DNA from: TMED27 sp045106175
GTDB taxonomy: Bacteria > Pseudomonadota > Alphaproteobacteria > Micavibrionales > Micavibrionaceae
Assembly (NCBI GenBank): GCA_045106175.1
Contig: JBGCEF010000048.1
Coordinates: 1-35,556 of the forward strand
DNA: 35,556 bases
Direction: 5' to 3'
The notes below the pieces were generated by a model, which was not told the origin of the DNA, searched no databases, and saw only the letters and a list, made by a program, of their open reading frames with translations. Numbering within the stretch: the stretch's first letter is position 1; each line of letters opens with the position of its first letter. Both the position numbers and the translations under genes were made by a program. This document shows positions 1 to 8,577 of the stretch, piece after piece.

Positions 1-357
1 CATTAAGTCTTTACACAGCTTCATTAGCTTTTTGATTTGCTTATCGGGGAATTCTTTATACTCAAAATCAGGACCAGTATTGACGATTTCGATACCGATG
101 CTTGATGAGTTTATGTCCGTTTCACCCTGCCAATAGGAAACGCCAGCATGCCAGGCGCGCATATTATCATCAACTAATTGGTGGATTTTTCCATTTTCTT
201 CAATGAGATAGTGCGCGCTTACTTTAGATTTTTCATCACATAGATGATCAAGCGCATCTTTTGCGGTTTTCATGCCCGTATAGTGTAGAATTAAAAAAGA
301 AGGTTTTTTGCCGTCTTTACGTTCATTAATATTGGGTGATTTGTATTTTTTGAACAT
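1..357 (-). CDS. N-acetylmuramoyl-L-alanine amidase, AmpD/amidase_2 type (3' part missing)
   Basis: The reading frame is open from an ATG at 355-357 to the left edge of the window, giving the first 119 residues. The segment LILHYTGM (His25) matches the first zinc-ligand region of the amidase_2 fold. It is followed by VSAHYLIEENGKIHQLV, RAWHAGVSYW and SIGIEIVNTG, which are the standard AmpD-family blocks. Glu90 in SIGIE occupies the place of the catalytic Glu. The second zinc His and the Asp ligand would lie beyond the window edge and cannot be checked. The family cleaves the bond between MurNAc and the stem peptide, usually in muropeptide recycling. No signal peptide is visible, which favours a cytoplasmic AmpD role over a periplasmic one (inference). 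The gene is divergent from msrA. Confidence 0.88.
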   Translation of the reverse strand, partial: MFKKYKSPNINERKDGKKPSFLILHYTGMKTAKDALDHLCDEKSKVSAHYLIEENGKIHQLVDDNMRAWHAGVSYWQGETDINSSSIGIEIVNTGPDFEYKEFPDKQIKKLMKLCKDLM

Positions 358-437
358 ATTTAAAATGTAACATTTTCATCCTTTAGACCGAACTTATTTT
401 TGTACAACACAAATTTTGAAAGAGACTTTGAGGTTTT

Positions 438-1076
438 ATGAAGAATTTATTTTTACTCGCATTTTTTGCCTTTGTTTGCTTGGGGGTTATCTTACTTACT
501 GGAGGCAATAGCCGTGCAACCTTATTAGAACAAGGAGAAGACATTATGATGGAAAAACCTGAGGGCCATCCTAGCGCCGTATTAGCGGGCGGGTGTTTTT
601 GGTGCACCGAAAGCGAGTTTCGTGCGCTTGATGGTGTTTTATATACACGTGCAGGATATATGGGCGGGTCCACGGACAACCCTACATACAAAGACATTAC
701 GATAGGTAAAACCGGTCATGCCGAGGTGATCGAAGTCACTTTTGATCCTGCGATTATATCTTATGAAACAATCGTCGAATTTTTCTTTACTGATGCGCAT
801 GACCCAACACAGCTTAACCGTCAGGGTGTTGATAGAGGAACACAATATCGTTCAGCTATTTTCCCTGCTGATGATGAACAAAAAGAGATTGCACAAGATG
901 TCATTGAACGCCTTCAGCCGGAGTTTGACAGTAAGATTGTAACAACGATTGAGCCTTTTTCTACATTCTGGGAAGCTGAAGATTATCACCAGCAATATTA
1001 CGAGAAATACCAGGCCGAAACCGGCAAAGATCATATTCGCGTGGTTATTAAGAATGCGAAGAAGCTGAAGCCTTAA
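438..1076 (+). CDS. msrA: Peptide-methionine (S)-S-oxide reductase MsrA, exported or membrane-anchored
   Basis: The product (212 aa) reduces the S form of methionine sulfoxide in proteins. The catalytic block GGCFWCTE places the nucleophilic Cys at residue 53, with a second Cys at 56 as in GCFWC-type MsrA proteins. The blocks YMGG, GHAEVIEVTFDP, FF..HDPTQLNRQG.D.GTQYRS and AEDYHQQYYEK are all present. Residues 3-21 form a hydrophobic stretch, followed by a linker of about 25 residues before the catalytic domain. This predicts a secreted or inner-membrane-tethered enzyme facing the periplasm. The Cys at 14 is not in a convincing lipobox. A GAGG ribosome binding site precedes the ATG. It pairs functionally with the Tat-type MsrB at 32574-33122, though the two are far apart. 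Confidence 0.93.
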   Translation: MKNLFLLAFFAFVCLGVILLTGGNSRATLLEQGEDIMMEKPEGHPSAVLAGGCFWCTESEFRALDGVLYTRAGYMGGSTDNPTYKDITIGKTGHAEVIEVTFDPAIISYETIVEFFFTDAHDPTQLNRQGVDRGTQYRSAIFPADDEQKEIAQDVIERLQPEFDSKIVTTIEPFSTFWEAEDYHQQYYEKYQAETGKDHIRVVIKNAKKLKP

Positions 1077-1139
1077 TTATTTTCTTGCAATAATACCCTT
1101 AAGTTGATTATGTCTAACTTATATTACTGAGTTAGATTT

Positions 1140-2228
1140 ATGTCCGCAAACGCTGGTCAACCAGACCTTACACAATTCTCTGCAAAAGCACATCCCATGA
1201 TGCTTCAACGCTTTATGGCGGGTAAAGGCGATGTAAGAGATACCGATTTCTTTGCGACATTGGAATTTAGCGGGAACGGCTTTACGTTTGAAATTCGTGA
1301 AGCCGAAAAATACAATCAAAAATCAAGTGAGTTTGATAAAATCAAAATCACACTGCCGAATTCCGAAGATATTCGTACACGTGGTAAAGATGGTATGCGT
1401 GGGGACATACGGCCTAGTTCAATCCGTGAAATCAAAAGACAGCTTCATTTCATCAAAGGTTTTATTAATGACCTTAAACATCGCGGCAATCGGATTGCAT
1501 TTCAGGCGATTGGCACGGCGGCTCTTCGTGATGCGGCGAATGCTGAGGATATTTTAGCCGCTATCGCGGATGAAGTTGGCGATGAAATTGAATTTGAGAT
1601 TGTTAATGGCGATGTCGAGGCGACGCTGTCTGCGTATGGCCTTACCATGTTCTATCCAAAGGCTAATGGTGTTCTTGTTGATATGGGCGGTGGCTCCACT
1701 GAGTTTGCGATTTTAAAAAATGGTCAGCTGGAAGACACAATAAGCTTGGAAATGGGTACAGGGTCAATTAGCACCGCAGATGCACCGAGGGATTTTGTTA
1801 AACAGACCGCAAAGGCGCTTCCTAAACGTTTTAAAAAAATTGATACTTTGTTTTTAAGTGGCGGTACATTTCGTAATATTAACAAAGCGATATGTGCTGC
1901 GAACAAATGGGATATTAAGGCGGAAATACCGCCAGAGATATCATTATCAGATTACAAAAAATTTGTGAAAAGCCTTAGAAATATGGATGAAACTTCATGG
2001 AAGCTTATGCCAGAAAACCTTCTGAGCAGGAGAGAATTTATGGCGCAAGCTTTGGAAGTTATTCAGCGGCTTGAGAAAAAATTTCCAGACAATGCGAAAG
2101 TTGCATTAACCAAAACAAAGACTAGAGACGGGTTATTTCGTTTAATGCACGATATGTATGAGGCGCCAGAAAACCATCCTGATTTCAGCGTTAACGACGC
2201 GTTTAAAGTTCCTGCAAATGAACGTTAA
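1140..2228 (+). CDS. Ppx/GppA phosphatase-family protein
   Basis: This 362-residue protein has the ASKHA-fold signature of exopolyphosphatase/pppGpp phosphatase: IGTAALRDAANAEDI (approx. 120-135), NGDVEATLSAYG with the likely catalytic-region Glu, VDMGGGSTEFAI with GGGS at about 183-186, and FLSGGTFRNI around 240. The C-terminal part (RREFMAQALEVIQRL) also fits. The first phosphate loop, usually DxGSNS near the N terminus, is replaced by FATLEFSGNGFTFEI, so the first Asp appears as Glu and the loop is altered. The HD-type C-terminal domain of long Ppx proteins is absent, as in short members. The specific substrate (polyphosphate or pppGpp) cannot be told from sequence. The stop codon overlaps that of convergent ileS by 4 bases. 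Confidence 0.85.
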   Translation: MSANAGQPDLTQFSAKAHPMMLQRFMAGKGDVRDTDFFATLEFSGNGFTFEIREAEKYNQKSSEFDKIKITLPNSEDIRTRGKDGMRGDIRPSSIREIKRQLHFIKGFINDLKHRGNRIAFQAIGTAALRDAANAEDILAAIADEVGDEIEFEIVNGDVEATLSAYGLTMFYPKANGVLVDMGGGSTEFAILKNGQLEDTISLEMGTGSISTADAPRDFVKQTAKALPKRFKKIDTLFLSGGTFRNINKAICAANKWDIKAEIPPEISLSDYKKFVKSLRNMDETSWKLMPENLLSRREFMAQALEVIQRLEKKFPDNAKVALTKTKTRDGLFRLMHDMYEAPENHPDFSVNDAFKVPANER

Positions 2229-5068
2229 GCCGCTTTGACCTGAATTGTTTTAACGGCGCTTGTGCAGCGATTGCAAATTCCGTCATTATGGATAACTTCG
2301 GGAAGTACCTTCCAGCAGCGCAGGCATTTTTGACCATCTGCTTTTTCAATAGATATTGTTGTTACGCTTCCCTTTTCAATCACTCTGCTTTCCACTTGGG
2401 ATACGATGAACAAATCATCTAAATCCGTTTCATGGGCAGCGTGAGCCATGCTTTTATCAAGGTTTAGAATAACCTTCGCCTCAAGCGAAGATCCAAGCAC
2501 CTTCTCTGCGCGAAGTGGTTCAATTTTTGCCAGAACACGTTCTCTTAACTCACGAATGGCAAACCATTTTCCTGCCAAGGCAGGGTTGTGCCAGCTTTCG
2601 GGTATTGTTGGGAATTCGCGTAAATGGACCGATTTTTGGTCTTCAAAAACGCCTTTTGGCCTGTGGCTCCATGCTTCTTCAGCGGTAAAAGCCAACGTTG
2701 GAGCAAGCCAAGCCGTGAGGCAGTTATATATGGTTGCCATGACAGAGCGCGTGATTTTACGTTGTACATCATCCGGCGCGTCGCAATAGAGGCTGTCTTT
2801 GCGGATATCGAAGTAAAACGCGGATAAATTTTCATTACAAAAATCGTGTAGCGCCTTTGTTAACTTCATGAATTCAAAATTTTCGATATGGCCGCGGACC
2901 TTTTTATCCATTTCATACAGTTGATGCAGAACAAGCTGTTCCAATTCAGGGATTTTAGACGGGTCTTCGAAGGAATCTTCGACCATTTCCTCTTTGGTAA
3001 AACCATCTAACGCCCCTAATAAAAAGCGGAGTGTATTGCGGATACGGCGATATAAGTCCCCCGTATTCTTTAGACTGTCTTTACCGATACGAATATCTTC
3101 GGAAAAATCAGATGTCATGGCCCATAGGCGCAAAATATCCGCGCCATATTGCCCCATCATCTTTATGGGATCGACAACATTGCCCTTAGATTTGGACATT
3201 TTATAGCCCTTTTCATCTAGAACAAAGCCATGCGTTAAGACAGATTTGTATGGGGCGCGATCACGAGTACCGACCGATTCCAAAAGTGATGAGTGGAACC
3301 AGCCGCGATGTTGATCCGACCCTTCTAAGTATAAATCAGCGGGGCTGTGATGGCCTTCTTCTTGTTCAAGGACTAAGGCATGTGTTGAAGCGGAGTCGAA
3401 CCAGACATCTGCGGTATCAAAGATTTGATTGTAATCATCGGGATTATAACTATTTCCTAAAAAGTCACTGGATGGGCGATTCCACCATGCATCCGCGCCT
3501 TCTTCTTCGAAGATGTTGGCGATGCGATCTAATACAGCTTCATCATTGAGGATTTCATCGGTTTCTTTATGAACGAATAATGCAATCGGCACGCCCCAAA
3601 CACGTTGGCGTGAGATACACCAATCGGGACGGTTTTTAATCATGGATGTAATGCGGGCTTCGCCTTTTGCGGGAATCCATTTGGTTCTTTCGATTTCTTT
3701 CAAAGCTTTTTCGCGCAAGTTATTCTCATTCATTGAGATAAACCATTGCGGCGTTGTGCGATAAATCAGCGGCGCGCTGGAGCGCCAAGAATGAGGGTAT
3801 TCGTGACGCACAGAGCCCTTAGCGAGAAGCTTTCCTGCTTCAGCTAATGACTTCAGAACAGCGAAATTACCGCCGCCCATTTCACCTTTTTGTGTGTAGA
3901 CTTCTAAGTCTGCAAAGAGTGGTACATGGTCGCGAAATTTTCCGTCATCGCTAACATTATCTGGCACATCACCAGCGCCGAAATGCTCAAGCCATAAGAA
4001 AAAGTCATCTTCACCATGGCTGGGCGCGATATGAACGAAGCCTGTTCCAGCGTCATCAGTGACGAAATCAGCAGCGAGAAGTGGGCGGTCTTCATCGTAG
4101 CCTTGACCATTGAAAGGGTGTGCGCAAATTGTACCGGCGAGTTCTTTGCCGGTTAGTGTGCCGATGAGATCGCGATCTTCTCTTTTTGCAGCTTCAAAAA
4201 CGCTATCTGCCAAAGACGTTGCGAGGACGATTTTTTCTTTGCCGTTCTCCCCGTCAAATTCGTAGATTCCGTATTCAATATTCTCGCCATATGCGAGCGC
4301 TTTGTTGGAGGGAATGGTCCAAGGTGTTGTGGTCCAGATGACGATATCTGCGCCTTCAAGCATTGGATTTGAAGCTTGTTTTACGGGGAATCGTACCCAG
4401 ATTGTTATAGATTTATGTTCTTTATATTCCACTTCGGCTTCGGCGAGAGCGGTTTGTTCGACGACCGACCACATAACGGGTTTTGACCCCTTATATAAGT
4501 CGCCATTTTTGACGAATTTGTGAATTTCACGACAGATAATCCCTTCGGATTTATTGGCCATCGTCATGTAAGGGTTATCCCAGCGCCCCAAAACGCCGAG
4601 GCGCTGCGTTTGTTCGCCTTGCTTTTCGCTCCATTGCTTTGCGAATGTGCGACATTCCGCGCGCAATTCTATGGGGTCGATATCATCTTTGGTTTTGCCT
4701 TGCTCACGGTATTTTTCTTCGACTTTCCATTCAATCGGCAGCCCGTGACAGTCGGAGCCGGGAATGTAGGGCGTATCGTAGCCAAGCATCGCGTATGATT
4801 TAATCGTGACATCTTTCAGGATTTTATTTAGGGCGTGGCCCATATGGATGTTGCCGTTGGCATAGGCTGGACCGTCATGCAAAATCCATTTTGGCTTATC
4901 TTTTGATGCCGCACGAATTTTTTCATACAGCTTTTCTTCTTGCCATTTTTTAAGGGTTTCCGGTTCTTTTTGCGGCAAGCTTCCGCGCATAGGGAAATCC
5001 GTTTTCGGCAAAAAAACAGTGTCTTTGTATTTATCTTTATTTTGGTCTTTAGGATCGCTATCACTCAT
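2225..5068 (-). CDS. ileS: Isoleucyl-tRNA synthetase
   Basis: This class I aminoacyl-tRNA synthetase (947 aa, normal bacterial length) charges tRNA-Ile. The HIGH-type signature is NGNIHMGHALNK near residue 75. The editing-domain blocks (IWTTTPWTIPSNKAL, GTGFVHIAPSHGEDDF) and the KMSKS loop in EKGYKMSKSKGNVVDP are intact. The C-terminal zinc finger is seen as CLRCWKV...CNRC, which places it in the bacterial-type IleS group with the zinc knuckle. Start chosen at the ATG followed by SDSDPKDQ; no clear Shine-Dalgarno is visible directly upstream. Its 3' end shares a TTAA with the convergent Ppx-like gene. The classical ribF-ileS-lspA neighbourhood is present but rearranged, with two unknown genes and a permease between ribF and ileS. 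Confidence 0.98.
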   Translation of the reverse strand: MSDSDPKDQNKDKYKDTVFLPKTDFPMRGSLPQKEPETLKKWQEEKLYEKIRAASKDKPKWILHDGPAYANGNIHMGHALNKILKDVTIKSYAMLGYDTPYIPGSDCHGLPIEWKVEEKYREQGKTKDDIDPIELRAECRTFAKQWSEKQGEQTQRLGVLGRWDNPYMTMANKSEGIICREIHKFVKNGDLYKGSKPVMWSVVEQTALAEAEVEYKEHKSITIWVRFPVKQASNPMLEGADIVIWTTTPWTIPSNKALAYGENIEYGIYEFDGENGKEKIVLATSLADSVFEAAKREDRDLIGTLTGKELAGTICAHPFNGQGYDEDRPLLAADFVTDDAGTGFVHIAPSHGEDDFFLWLEHFGAGDVPDNVSDDGKFRDHVPLFADLEVYTQKGEMGGGNFAVLKSLAEAGKLLAKGSVRHEYPHSWRSSAPLIYRTTPQWFISMNENNLREKALKEIERTKWIPAKGEARITSMIKNRPDWCISRQRVWGVPIALFVHKETDEILNDEAVLDRIANIFEEEGADAWWNRPSSDFLGNSYNPDDYNQIFDTADVWFDSASTHALVLEQEEGHHSPADLYLEGSDQHRGWFHSSLLESVGTRDRAPYKSVLTHGFVLDEKGYKMSKSKGNVVDPIKMMGQYGADILRLWAMTSDFSEDIRIGKDSLKNTGDLYRRIRNTLRFLLGALDGFTKEEMVEDSFEDPSKIPELEQLVLHQLYEMDKKVRGHIENFEFMKLTKALHDFCNENLSAFYFDIRKDSLYCDAPDDVQRKITRSVMATIYNCLTAWLAPTLAFTAEEAWSHRPKGVFEDQKSVHLREFPTIPESWHNPALAGKWFAIRELRERVLAKIEPLRAEKVLGSSLEAKVILNLDKSMAHAAHETDLDDLFIVSQVESRVIEKGSVTTISIEKADGQKCLRCWKVLPEVIHNDGICNRCTSAVKTIQVKAA

Positions 5069-5113
5069 GGCAATGCAATATGATGCAAAAGCACGTTGAG
5101 TGCAAGATGGAGA

Positions 5114-5692
5114 TTAGCCTAATGTTCGTGCAGGATCGAAGATATTTCGTTCTTTTCTTTCCGCATCCACTGCCTCTACGACCGCTTCAGATGGCTTTGC
5201 TATCTCTAGATAATCAGCAGTCGCTGGAATTTTCTTACCTCCGCGACGGGCAATTAGATCTTGGCTATGTATTGCAACATATTGCTCAAATCTTTCTGCA
5301 AGTGTTCCACCTTGATCTAACGTGATATCAGGTAGATCTGCTTCCTTACGCATTTCTTGAATATTTGAGATCCCTCTCAGCATGTCAGTTGCGAAAGCCA
5401 TATCTACTTCGCTCTTTTCTTGCGCTTTTGCACGCGCTGCGAACTCAGGCTGCTGTTTTTGCAAATCTGCTAAATATTTTGCTGCGGCTTCGTTTACCTG
5501 CGCAGCTTCTTCCAATGTTCTTGGACCACGCGCCTTGGCGTCAAAAATTTCCGAGGTGGACGGATCAGTCCCTTCTGGTCTTAGTAGAATTACATCTGCG
5601 CCAACTTTAAAACCTGCAGAGAGATCCAGAACTCTTCTAACAAGCGATGCTCTTGCAGGCTCCATATCTTTTATTGCTAAATCATTTGCCAT
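5114..5692 (-). CDS. Unrecognised soluble cysteine-free protein, 192 aa
   Basis: I do not recognise this protein. It has no signal peptide, no membrane segment and no cysteine. It is rich in Ala, Glu and charged residues with long predicted helices, notably around residues 60-100 (LEEAAQVNEAAAKYLADLQKQ) and the C-terminal third, separated by short Gly/Pro turns. A ribosome binding site (AGGA, 8 bases before the ATG) overlaps the stop of the upstream 91-residue gene, so the two are probably translated as a unit. ileS begins 45 bases downstream on the same strand. About half of the arginine codons are AGA by my reading, unlike ileS or pgi, where CGN codons dominate. This may indicate acquired DNA (inference). 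A + strand ORF of 132 aa across the same place is a shadow. Confidence 0.75.
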   Translation of the reverse strand: MANDLAIKDMEPARASLVRRVLDLSAGFKVGADVILLRPEGTDPSTSEIFDAKARGPRTLEEAAQVNEAAAKYLADLQKQQPEFAARAKAQEKSEVDMAFATDMLRGISNIQEMRKEADLPDITLDQGGTLAERFEQYVAIHSQDLIARRGGKKIPATADYLEIAKPSEAVVEAVDAERKERNIFDPARTLG

Positions 5693-5697
5693 GTTTT

Positions 5698-5973
5698 TTA
5701 TCCTACTGCTCTATAAAATGGTGTTTGTTCGTGATCGAGTGTTTGATCAACACGGTGCTCATCTAAATCAACTATCTTAGGTTCAGGCTGCACGTCTTTG
5801 AACAAAGCACCAAAATCTTGTGGGTCACTGGGAATTTTTCCCTGTTCTTTTGCTTGTATTAAGACTGCTGCGACTACATGCGCTCCGTAATGCTGTTCAA
5901 ATTGGCGCGATATTGCTGCCATTTCTCCAAGCATTCTAATCTGCGCATCATGCCATGTTTCCACAAAACTCAT
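5698..5973 (-). CDS. Unrecognised small protein, 91 aa, partner of the downstream 192-aa gene
   Basis: This short cysteine-free protein does not match a family I know. Residues 1-45 look like amphipathic helices (WHDAQIRMLGEMAAISRQFEQHYGAHVVAAVLIQA). Residues 46-91 are polar and probably disordered. There is no signal peptide or membrane segment. An AAGGGAAG ribosome binding site lies 10 bases before the ATG (5984-5991 on the + strand), and a TATAAT box lies just upstream (6002-6007), so it probably begins a transcript that continues through the 192-residue gene and perhaps ileS. The stop is only 5 bases before the next start, which suggests the two products act together. Confidence 0.72.
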   Translation of the reverse strand: MSFVETWHDAQIRMLGEMAAISRQFEQHYGAHVVAAVLIQAKEQGKIPSDPQDFGALFKDVQPEPKIVDLDEHRVDQTLDHEQTPFYRAVG

Positions 5974-6001
5974 GTCTTTTTTACTTCCCTTAAATCCAAA
6001 A

Positions 6002-6007
6002 ATTATA
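6002..6007 (-). promoter_or_regulatory. Candidate -10 box for the 91-aa/192-aa/ileS unit
   Basis: Read on the - strand, this is a perfect TATAAT located about 30 bases before the ATG of the 91-residue gene. No good TTGACA-like -35 is visible 16-18 bases further upstream, so this is a tentative call. Confidence 0.35.
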
Positions 6008-6020
6008 GCTTTTAATACCT

Positions 6021-6050
6021 AAAAACTGCGCGAATATGATCTTATTCGTG
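6021..6050 (-). terminator. Candidate intrinsic terminator after ribF/AEC permease
   Basis: On the - strand an 8-bp stem (6029-6036 with 6043-6050, one G-T pair) and a 6-base loop are followed after three bases by five Ts (6021-6025). It lies about 65 bases after the permease stop codon and just before the promoter region of the 91-residue gene, as expected for a boundary between two co-directional transcripts. Confidence 0.45.
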
Positions 6051-6114
6051 ACTCAGGTCAAGCAAAAAATGCATAGCTTAAGGTGGAATGTTTCTTTTAC
6101 AACAGGATTTTCTT

Positions 6115-7041
6115 TTAAATACCTGAAATCATTATAATAAATGGAATATAAAAGAGCGCTAAAATCGTACACATCAAAACGGTTGTTGCCGCTTTTTCCG
6201 GCTGTACGTTTAGTTGCGCGGCGAAAGCGGCAATATTTGCAGCTGGTGGGACGATTGAAATGATAAGCATTAATTTATAGATTTCGGCATTAAAAATATG
6301 CAAAAAATGCATATCAAGTAATGTTAGTAATCCCATTGTTACAGGCCAAAGAACAAATTTACCTGCGCAGACAATACTTAAAAAACGCGGACCAAAAACT
6401 AAGCGATCCACTTTGCTGAGGGCTGCGCCGATAATCATCATGCCCATCACGACGTAAGCACCTTTAAAATGCGTCCAATATGTTTGGAAGACTTCGGGCA
6501 TTTCTACGCTCATTAAATTCAAAATAAGCGCAAGTGAGACTGCGTAAATTGCCGGAAATTTGACCAATTTTATGAGGCTGTCACGGACACTGAATGATCC
6601 GCGGGCGGCGATGTAATACCCTATCGTTGAGTCGTATACTGTAACGCCCAGCATCATAAACATGTAAACACCCACCCATTGTGGCTGTTCTTTGAATAAT
6701 AAAATAACTAGCGGCAAGCCGAAATATCCGGAATTTGGCATGGATGTACACATGCTTAAAAGGTTAGCGCGATTATCGCCGAATATTTTTTGCCCTAATA
6801 AATAGGTTGCTCCGCCGACGACGGAGCATACGACGATGACGATGATTGGTAAAATTACATAAGATGGATGAAACTCCAGATTCACAACAAAGCCAAAGAC
6901 TACGATTGGTAAGCAGAGATAGATGACAAGATTAGCGACGCTTTCGCGGTCAACGTTTAAGAAACGTCCTGCAATAAAACCTAATGCGATCAGAATGTAG
7001 AGGGGGATGAGATTTGTGAAAAGCGTGAGAAATATATCCAT
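6115..7041 (-). CDS. AEC (auxin efflux carrier) family permease
   Basis: This integral membrane protein (308 aa) has about ten hydrophobic segments. The segments form two similar halves, as known for the AEC family (PF03547). The diagnostic block MPNSGYFGLPLVILLF lies around residues 101-116, and a Pro/Asn-rich helix SIVPPAANIAAFAAQ lies near 265-280. Bacterial members export or import small carboxylates such as malate or malonate, but the substrate cannot be predicted here. The start codon is 2 bases after the ribF stop, so ribF and this gene are almost certainly one transcript. A candidate terminator lies downstream. Confidence 0.88.
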   Translation of the reverse strand: MDIFLTLFTNLIPLYILIALGFIAGRFLNVDRESVANLVIYLCLPIVVFGFVVNLEFHPSYVILPIIVIVVCSVVGGATYLLGQKIFGDNRANLLSMCTSMPNSGYFGLPLVILLFKEQPQWVGVYMFMMLGVTVYDSTIGYYIAARGSFSVRDSLIKLVKFPAIYAVSLALILNLMSVEMPEVFQTYWTHFKGAYVVMGMMIIGAALSKVDRLVFGPRFLSIVCAGKFVLWPVTMGLLTLLDMHFLHIFNAEIYKLMLIISIVPPAANIAAFAAQLNVQPEKAATTVLMCTILALFYIPFIIMISGI

Positions 7042-7043
7042 TT

Positions 7044-7955
7044 TTAGGATTTTAGTATAGTTTTGGCTTGCTCACAATCCTTTGCCATTTGTTTTATTAG
7101 GTCATCGAGGCTGTCGAATTTAGCTTCGCCGCGCATGCGGGTGACAGGTTTTACATGTAAAATTTTACCATAAATTTCACGATCAAAATCAAAGATGAAT
7201 GTCTCCATTAAAGCTTCGGGGGTTTCAAACATTGGCCGGATACCAATATTTGTAGCAGATGCGCGCCACTCATCCTCTCCTTGTATTCGGGCCCATGTTG
7301 CATAGACACCATAGGCAGGATGTGTTGTGTCATGTAGTTGAACGTTTGCGGTTGGGTAGCCGAGCTCTCTGCCTCTTTGATCGCCCTTAACAATTTCTCC
7401 GCGGATTTCCCACTCCCATCCTAAAAGCGTATTGGCTTCATCAATCTTACCATGACGCAGAGCGGCCCGAACACGGCTGCTTGAGAGTTTTTCATTATCC
7501 TCGCGGATTTCATTCATGATGGTTGTTTCAAAACCAGCCGCAATAAAATCTTTTGGCTGCCCTTTTCTAAGTTGGCCAAAATAAAAGTCATATCCAACAA
7601 CAATATGTGCAGGTGCGATTGAATCCTTAATAATGTTTTGAATAAAATCTTCGAAAGATTGGCTTGCAAAATCCCAGTCAAAATCGAGAGAGAATACCAA
7701 ATCCACGTTATTGTGTTCCAGCCGCTCTAATTTTAATGCGGATGGTGTAATGCGAAATGGCGGATCATCAGGACGAAACAGCCTGCGCGGATGCGGCTCA
7801 AACGTTAGAACCGATAACGGTACGTTTTTTTGATCAGCAATCTCACGCCCTTTTTTTAAAAGTTCGCAATGCCCACGATGAACACCGTCAAAATTGCCGA
7901 GGACGACAACACTGCCCTTCATTGAATTTGCGTTTATATCCGTAATAACTTTCAT
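7044..7955 (-). CDS. ribF: Bifunctional riboflavin kinase / FAD synthetase
   Basis: This protein (303 aa) phosphorylates riboflavin to FMN and adenylylates FMN to FAD. The N-terminal nucleotidyltransferase domain shows VLGNFDGVHRGHCELL (residues ~18-33), the HIGH-like adenylyl-transfer motif, plus VGYDFYFGQLRKG and SSSRVRAALRHGKIDEAN. The C-terminal kinase domain begins at about residue 190 with GDQRGRELGYPTANV and contains YGVYATWARI. Length is normal. It is divergent from lspA and lies directly upstream of the AEC permease. No FMN riboswitch-like structure fits in the short ribF-lspA gap. The product would supply FAD to flavoenzymes such as SdhA encoded further along. Confidence 0.96.
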   Translation of the reverse strand: MKVITDINANSMKGSVVVLGNFDGVHRGHCELLKKGREIADQKNVPLSVLTFEPHPRRLFRPDDPPFRITPSALKLERLEHNNVDLVFSLDFDWDFASQSFEDFIQNIIKDSIAPAHIVVGYDFYFGQLRKGQPKDFIAAGFETTIMNEIREDNEKLSSSRVRAALRHGKIDEANTLLGWEWEIRGEIVKGDQRGRELGYPTANVQLHDTTHPAYGVYATWARIQGEDEWRASATNIGIRPMFETPEALMETFIFDFDREIYGKILHVKPVTRMRGEAKFDSLDDLIKQMAKDCEQAKTILKS

Positions 7956-8021
7956 TGATCAACCGTATAACTCGATTTAAGGGATTGATAAAGAGGATAA
8001 AAGCGTTTTTTATAATTTGAT

Positions 8022-8561
8022 ATGTCAGTTTTGAAAACACTATACATTGCGCTCTTTATTATTGTTGCCGATCAGATTACAAAATGGGCAGCGATGGAGT
8101 TTCTATTGCGGCCGCTTTATCCGCTTGATACGCGCGCACGCGGTTTGGTTGAATGGTTTGCCCACGCCCCAGAACGCCTGCCCTACGTTGTTCATGAAAT
8201 TTTGCCGTTCTTTAATTTTGTTGTTGTATGGAACCAAGGGGTTAGCTTTGGAATGTTTAGCAATAATTTGGATTATGGTCCCTATATTCTCATCGCGCTG
8301 TCTATTATCATATCAATCGGCTTTTTTATTTGGATGTTTAATACGCAAGATCCCGTCAATCGATTAGGGATTGCAATGGTTATTGGTGGCGCGATTGGCA
8401 ATGTTTTTGATCGTTTTCGATTTGGCGCCGTTTTCGACTTTTTGGATTTTCATATATTTGGCTTCCACTGGCCTGCATTTAACATTGCTGACAGCGCGAT
8501 TGTGATTGGTGTATTTATCTTGATGATATATGCATTTTTATTTGAGAAAAACCTTCAATGA
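8022..8561 (+). CDS. lspA: Lipoprotein signal peptidase (SPase II)
   Basis: This inner-membrane aspartyl protease (179 aa) removes signal peptides from prolipoproteins. It shows VADQITKW (residues 15-22), VVWNQGVSFGMFS (68-80), GGAIGNVFDRFRFGAVFDFLDF with Asp130, and FNIADSAI with Asp157; these two Asp are the catalytic pair. It is slightly longer than usual because of an extra periplasmic segment at about residues 30-64 between the first membrane segment and the NQG block. A TATAAT at 8011-8016 is only 5 bases before the ATG, too close to be used with a normal leader. The next gene overlaps or abuts and encodes a lipoprotein, a likely substrate. Confidence 0.97.
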   Translation: MSVLKTLYIALFIIVADQITKWAAMEFLLRPLYPLDTRARGLVEWFAHAPERLPYVVHEILPFFNFVVVWNQGVSFGMFSNNLDYGPYILIALSIIISIGFFIWMFNTQDPVNRLGIAMVIGGAIGNVFDRFRFGAVFDFLDFHIFGFHWPAFNIADSAIVIGVFILMIYAFLFEKNLQ

Positions 8562-8577
8562 CGCGTATGAATTTCGT

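Noticed and set aside
383..697. 104-residue - strand ORF opposite msrA
   Set aside because: It lies fully opposite the well-supported msrA, has no ribosome binding site or family motif, and reads as a shadow of the coding strand.
5069..5113. Terminator between the 192-residue gene and ileS
   Set aside because: A 4-bp GCAC/GTGC stem followed by TTTT on the - strand is too weak to support a terminator call.
5382..5780. 132-residue + strand ORF across the two unknown genes before ileS
   Set aside because: The - strand genes have ribosome binding sites, coupled spacing and better amino-acid composition. The + strand product is Cys/Ala/Ser-rich in the manner of a shadow frame.
8011..8016. TATAAT just before lspA
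   Set aside because: It is 5 bases from the ATG and the nearest TTGATA is 20 bases upstream of it, too far for a normal spacer. It could only serve a leaderless transcript.
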